Source: Dethiosulfovibrio sp. (lineage in GTDB: Bacteria > Synergistota > Synergistia > Synergistales > Dethiosulfovibrionaceae). Taken from it: DNA of 15,767 bases. A program made the translations under genes and the position numbers. Below, piece after piece: positions 12,408 to 15,767 of this stretch. The notes below the pieces were generated by a model. That model saw nothing but the letters and a program-made list of their open reading frames with translations. It made no database searches and had not been told where the DNA came from. The stretch is taken from contig JAQUTB010000004.1 of assembly GCA_028709985.1 (NCBI GenBank), positions 1 to 15,767 on the forward strand, in the 5' to 3' direction. Numbering within the stretch: the first letter of the stretch is position 1; each line of letters starts with the position of its first letter.

Positions 12408-14198
12408 GTGTCCTGTTTCGTGGAGGTCCTCGTTCCCGGCCCATGGTGGAGTTCCCTCTCGTATCGATCACAGAGCGAGCTATCGCCAGGATGCAGGGTG
12501 GCAGTCCCCATAGGCAGGACTAAGAGGGTAGGTTTCGTCTTATCCTGTTCCGATACATCCACCTGGCCTGAAAACAAGGTGAGGTCCATCTCGTCCGTGC
12601 TTGACGATGGGCCGGTTATGCCTAGTTATCTTTGGAGGTTAAGCCATTGGGTGGGAAAGGCCTTTCTGTGCGGGCAGGGGCAGGCGCTCATGGCCATGAT
12701 CCCGAAGGAGATACTGTCCGGGGAGGAGCTGCCTCCCTGGAAGGCAGGCGAGGCAGATGGAATAGTGAGTGTCTCTTCGGAGGTCTCTACCTGCTATAGA
12801 TGGCTCGATCGAGACAGAATTGATCGGTATATATCCATGATACAGACGTCGTCCAGGACCATAGTGGCCTTCCCTGATCACCAAAGGGCGCAGTCTTTTT
12901 TAGATGTCCTCGCCCAAAGCGGTTTAAATCGGTGCTTGCTGTGGCCCAGGACCGGAGGATCCAGGAAATTACGGGAGTGGATGGCGGTCAGGGATGGCGA
13001 GTATGGAGTTGTGGTCGGTGGACCAGGGGTTATGTCCGCTCCTTTGGATGCCGATCTGATAATAGTGGAGGACGAGGGCAACGATGCCTATAGGCTGATG
13101 AGACATCCTAAGCTGAACGCCAGAAGCGTCCTCTCCAGGATGGCTAAAGAGACTGGGGCCAAGCTGGTACTGGGAGGAAGAATACCGTCCTCCAGGGTTT
13201 TCAGAGGTCTCTCCCCTGAGGAGGAGAAAAGACGGCCGGGAAAAAGGCTTGTCTTCGTTGACGTCAAGGAGGGGCACTCCCTGGACATACCAGGTGCTTT
13301 GAGGGAACTTCCTCTAGCGCAAAGCACAATGGAGAGGACCATAGACTGTGTATCTCGAGGGCGGGTCGCCATTTGGATTCTGGACAGAAAGGGCTACGTC
13401 GGTGATCTTCGCTGTGAGGAGTGTGGAGCTAGCATAACCTGCCCATGTGGTGGATCTTTCAGGGTCACCGGTAAAGCCATGTCCTGTTTCATATGTGGGA
13501 GGAGGGAGGACCTTCCAGAGTTGTGTCCCGAGTGTGGAGGAGCTATCATAACCGGGCAAAATCCCGGGATAGACGCCCTGATCCCGGCCGCGACCTCTCT
13601 GATCCCAGGTCGTCCCGTGGTGCTCTGGTCGACTGACGAGCCTAAGGGAAAGGCAGCGACTAAGGAGAGGGTCAAATCGTTGAGCTCCGGCGGTCTGGTG
13701 TTGGGAACCAGAAAGTCGCTGGAACTATGCGCTATCCTCGATGTAGGGTTGGTGTGCTGGCTCGATGGCGATGGGGAGGCTAGAAGGCCCGATCACGGGG
13801 CCAGGCATTGCGCCTATACGATGGTATCCGAGTCCTGTTGGGGTGGACTTGCGCCTCTGGACAGACAGGTTGTTCTCCAAAGCAGGAACCCAGGAAGAGG
13901 CTGGCAAGGGGCTTTATCCGCGGGATGGACCGTATTTTGGGAAAGGGAACTCAGGGAGAGGGCGGATGTGGAGATGCCTCCTTTCAGGTATTTAGCGGAG
14001 GTATCCTGCCTGGGCGAGGATAAGGACAGATTTTCCGAGTCTATCGCCTTGGCTGGCGGGGATGTGATGGATCCTGACCCTAAAGACGACAGAGTTTGGG
14101 TGGCGTTCATCCGATTGTCCTCGATGTACAGGGCCATGGAGGAATTTTTCTCCATAGGATCTAGGTCTTATCCAAAGGTGGTCCTATGGACCGATTAG
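12408..14198 (+). CDS. priA: PriA-like replication restart protein lacking helicase motifs
   Basis: The 596-residue protein follows the PriA domain plan and sits in the PriA place after coaBC. Normal PriA is a 3'-5' helicase that reloads the replisome at stalled forks. The N-terminal DNA-binding domain begins FVEVLVPGPW and continues into RVAVPIGRTKRVGFVL. Cysteines C336, C339, C345, C347, C360, C363, C373 and C376 match the two-zinc insert, with C-x-C where PriA usually has C-x2-C. The ATPase motifs are gone: no GxTGSGKT loop exists (the position reads about STCYRWLDRD), DEEH has become EDEG at 221-224, SATPS corresponds to GGRIPSS at 256-262, and no QVAGRAGR remains. RADVEMPPF at 518-526 is the usual late block. 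The single frame is intact, so this looks like a conserved pseudo-helicase, not a decayed gene. The GTG start follows the coaBC stop by two bases. Confidence 0.85.
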   Translation: MSCFVEVLVPGPWWSSLSYRSQSELSPGCRVAVPIGRTKRVGFVLSCSDTSTWPENKVRSISSVLDDGPVMPSYLWRLSHWVGKAFLCGQGQALMAMIPKEILSGEELPPWKAGEADGIVSVSSEVSTCYRWLDRDRIDRYISMIQTSSRTIVAFPDHQRAQSFLDVLAQSGLNRCLLWPRTGGSRKLREWMAVRDGEYGVVVGGPGVMSAPLDADLIIVEDEGNDAYRLMRHPKLNARSVLSRMAKETGAKLVLGGRIPSSRVFRGLSPEEEKRRPGKRLVFVDVKEGHSLDIPGALRELPLAQSTMERTIDCVSRGRVAIWILDRKGYVGDLRCEECGASITCPCGGSFRVTGKAMSCFICGRREDLPELCPECGGAIITGQNPGIDALIPAATSLIPGRPVVLWSTDEPKGKAATKERVKSLSSGGLVLGTRKSLELCAILDVGLVCWLDGDGEARRPDHGARHCAYTMVSESCWGGLAPLDRQVVLQSRNPGRGWQGALSAGWTVFWERELRERADVEMPPFRYLAEVSCLGEDKDRFSESIALAGGDVMDPDPKDDRVWVAFIRLSSMYRAMEEFFSIGSRSYPKVVLWTD

Positions 14199-14208
14199 GG
14201 AGGAAAGC

Positions 14209-15543
14209 ATGGCAATAGTAACTATAGTGGGACGTCCTAACGTTGGAAAATCCTCGCTCTTCAACCGTCTTATTGGAGAGCGGAGGGCCATCGTCGACGA
14301 TATGCCAGGCGTCACCAGGGACAGGCTTTACGGCGATGTCGAATGGCGCAGCAAGAAGTTTTATATGGTGGATACGGGAGGTCTTCTATTAAGGGACGAG
14401 GATCCCATAATGGAGGGCATGAAGGCCCAGATCCTTCAGGCTATGGAGGAGAGCGACGTCATACTTTTCACCATGGACGGCAGAGAGGGTATCACCTGGA
14501 TGGACGAGGATATCGCCATGGTGATAAGAAAGGGAACGCCCAAGCCGGTTATAGTGGTCGTCAACAAACTCGACGATATGAAGTTCGACGACATGGTCTA
14601 CGACGCCTATCCCCTTGGGTTTGACGACGTGATAGGTGTGAGTGCCATCCACGCCAGGGGCGTGGATGACCTTCTTGACAGGGTTGTTGAGATTCTGCCC
14701 GAAGAGGACCAGGAGGAAAGGGAAGAGGGCGAGGTCAGGGTCGCACTGATCGGAAGGCCTAACGTGGGCAAGTCCAGCATATTAAACCAGCTGTTAGGGG
14801 AAAATCGATCACTGGTCAGCGACATTCCTGGAACCACCAGGGACTCTATCGACTCGGTCATGGAGCTGGCGGACGGTACGATGCTAAGGCTTATCGATAC
14901 GGCAGGTCTGAGGAAGAAAAGCCGCTTCAAGGACGATATAGAGTATTATTCTTTTGTCCGAACCATGGAGAGCCTGGACAGATGCGACGTGGCGATTTTG
15001 GTGATGGACGGCTCCGAAGGTGTCACGGACCAGGACAAAAAGTTGGCTGCCTCTGTGGTCGAGAGGGGAAAGGGAATCGTCCTGGCTATGAACAAGTGGG
15101 ACCTTCTGAAGGGGACCTCGGAAAAACTTGGGGATGAGCAACGGGATCTGGTCAGGGATTCCTTGGGGTTCGTCAGCCACGCTCCTCTCCTCTTCACGTC
15201 AGCCACGACTGGGAGAGGCCTTGGGGAGAAGCTTTTAGGGGCTATTCTAGGGGTCTATGAACGAAGAAAGGGAAGGGTCAGCACCACCAAGCTCAACGGC
15301 CTGCTCAGGGATGTCCTTGCCTTTGAGAGGCTGCCGTCGGATAAAAAGGGTAAGCTCCTCAGGATATACTACTGTACCCAGGCCGACTCCGAGCCGCCTA
15401 CCTTTGTTTTCTTCGTGAACGAGAGGGAGATAGTCACCAAGTCTTTCGAGAACCATATGGTCAACCAAATAAGGAAACTGGGAGATTACGACGGGGTTCC
15501 GATAAGGCTTTTTTGGAGAAACAGCGACGGAAAAAAGCGATAA
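14209..15543 (+). CDS. der: Ribosome assembly GTPase Der (EngA)
   Basis: Der is an essential GTPase for 50S subunit maturation with two tandem G domains. The first has GRPNVGKS at 8-15, DTGG at 55-58 and NKLD at 119-122. An acidic linker (about 163-175) leads to the second, with GRPNVGKS at 182-189, DTAG at 230-233 and NKWD at 295-298. A KH-like RNA-binding domain fills about 353-440 and ends VPIRLFWRN. At 444 residues it is full length. GGGAGG at 14198-14203 lies five bases before the ATG, and the gap after priA is only 10 bases. No terminator is evident after its stop. Confidence 0.97.
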   Translation: MAIVTIVGRPNVGKSSLFNRLIGERRAIVDDMPGVTRDRLYGDVEWRSKKFYMVDTGGLLLRDEDPIMEGMKAQILQAMEESDVILFTMDGREGITWMDEDIAMVIRKGTPKPVIVVVNKLDDMKFDDMVYDAYPLGFDDVIGVSAIHARGVDDLLDRVVEILPEEDQEEREEGEVRVALIGRPNVGKSSILNQLLGENRSLVSDIPGTTRDSIDSVMELADGTMLRLIDTAGLRKKSRFKDDIEYYSFVRTMESLDRCDVAILVMDGSEGVTDQDKKLAASVVERGKGIVLAMNKWDLLKGTSEKLGDEQRDLVRDSLGFVSHAPLLFTSATTGRGLGEKLLGAILGVYERRKGRVSTTKLNGLLRDVLAFERLPSDKKGKLLRIYYCTQADSEPPTFVFFVNEREIVTKSFENHMVNQIRKLGDYDGVPIRLFWRNSDGKKR

Positions 15544-15546
15544 GGC

Positions 15547-15575
15547 TTGACCGTAGCTCTGGTAGCTGATAAAAA
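15547..15575 (+). promoter_or_regulatory. Possible promoter of the HU gene
   Basis: TTGACC at 15547-15552 and TAAAAA at 15570-15575 are 17 bases apart, giving a leader of about 75 bases for the HU gene. The -35 element is good and the -10 element mediocre (four of six). The spacer 15544-15657 contains no strong hairpin with a T-run, so read-through from der also remains possible. Confidence 0.4.
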
Positions 15576-15657
15576 TAGCAGTGGTGCCTTACACGTAGAA
15601 GCGATAGTGGTTCAGGTGTCTTTTTACATATTTATCCTTTTGAGGAGGTAGTTTGAA

Positions 15658-15767
15658 GTGACAAAGACCGAATTGATAGAGGCAGTGGCCAAGTCCGCAG
15701 AGCTAAGCAAGAAGGCGGCGGGAGAGGCAGTCTCTGCCGTTCTGGAGTCGATCGAGGAGGCTCTCGT
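15658..15767 (+). CDS. HU-family DNA-binding protein, 3' end outside the window
   Basis: The first 36 codons give MTKTELIEAVAKSAELSKK and then a helix AAGEAVSAVLESIEEAL, the standard N terminus of HU/IHF proteins: small dimeric DNA-bending proteins of the nucleoid. The GTG start at 15658 has GAGGAGG at 15642-15648 nine bases upstream; an overlapping TTG at 15653 runs into a stop after two codons. HU rather than IHF is likely from the MTKxELIxAVA start, but the DNA-binding arm lies beyond the window edge. Confidence 0.88.
   Translation, partial: MTKTELIEAVAKSAELSKKAAGEAVSAVLESIEEAL

Noticed and set aside
13808-14023. Small plus-strand frames nested in priA, der and ispE
   Set aside because: They are in alternate frames of well-supported genes, lack SDs and show low-complexity G- and R-rich translation typical of shadow frames.
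12408-14198. priA as a frameshifted pseudogene
   Set aside because: One frame of 596 codons covers N-terminal, zinc-binding and C-terminal blocks in order, so the motif loss is by substitution, not by truncation or frameshift.
1-15767. CRISPR arrays, insertion sequences, phage or defence genes
   Set aside because: I saw no regularly spaced repeats, transposase, integrase or toxin-antitoxin-like genes; base composition and codon use look uniform throughout.

Overview
The window is one strand of tightly packed housekeeping genes, all reading rightward. GC content is moderate to high and AGG, AGA and ATA codons are common. The gene set combines Firmicutes-like neighbourhoods (ispE-purR; yicC-remA-gmk-rpoZ-coaBC-priA; scpA-scpB-rluB-cmk-plsC; der close to an HU gene) with a Thermotoga-type 60-residue ferredoxin and an iron-sulfur type tryptophanyl-tRNA synthetase. 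I infer an anaerobe, most likely of the Synergistota (a Dethiosulfovibrio-like organism would fit). This rests on gene content and protein character, not on any database match.

Layout: (1) 2-1592, the end of ispE followed by purR. (2) 1600-2017, a ferredoxin gene with its own promoter, then a tRNA gene with anticodon CAT, its own promoter and a clear intrinsic terminator. (3) 2062-15543, an almost gapless run of fourteen genes: a Nif3-family protein, trpS, scpA, scpB, rluB, an HDOD-domain protein, cmk, plsC, hflX, yicC, remA, gmk, rpoZ and coaBC, followed by priA and der. Many pairs overlap or touch, so translational coupling is likely. I see no convincing internal terminator, so long co-transcripts are plausible. 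(4) 15544-15767, a 114-base spacer with a possible promoter and the start of an HU-family DNA-binding protein gene cut by the window edge.

Functionally the genes cover isoprenoid precursors (ispE), purine control and guanylate supply (purR, gmk), CTP/dCTP precursors (cmk), coenzyme A (coaBC), phospholipid acylation (plsC), chromosome organisation (scpA, scpB, remA, HU), replication restart (priA), transcription (rpoZ) and ribosome or RNA work (trpS, rluB, hflX, yicC, der).

I found no new multi-gene system. The three observations I would follow first are a PriA that keeps its fold and zinc cysteines but has lost every recognisable ATPase motif; a perfect 15-bp inverted repeat with a 3-base loop lying exactly on codons 21-31 of coaBC; and an SD-positioned ATG-TAA start-stop immediately ahead of the trpS start codon. 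No stretch longer than 300 bases lacks a gene.
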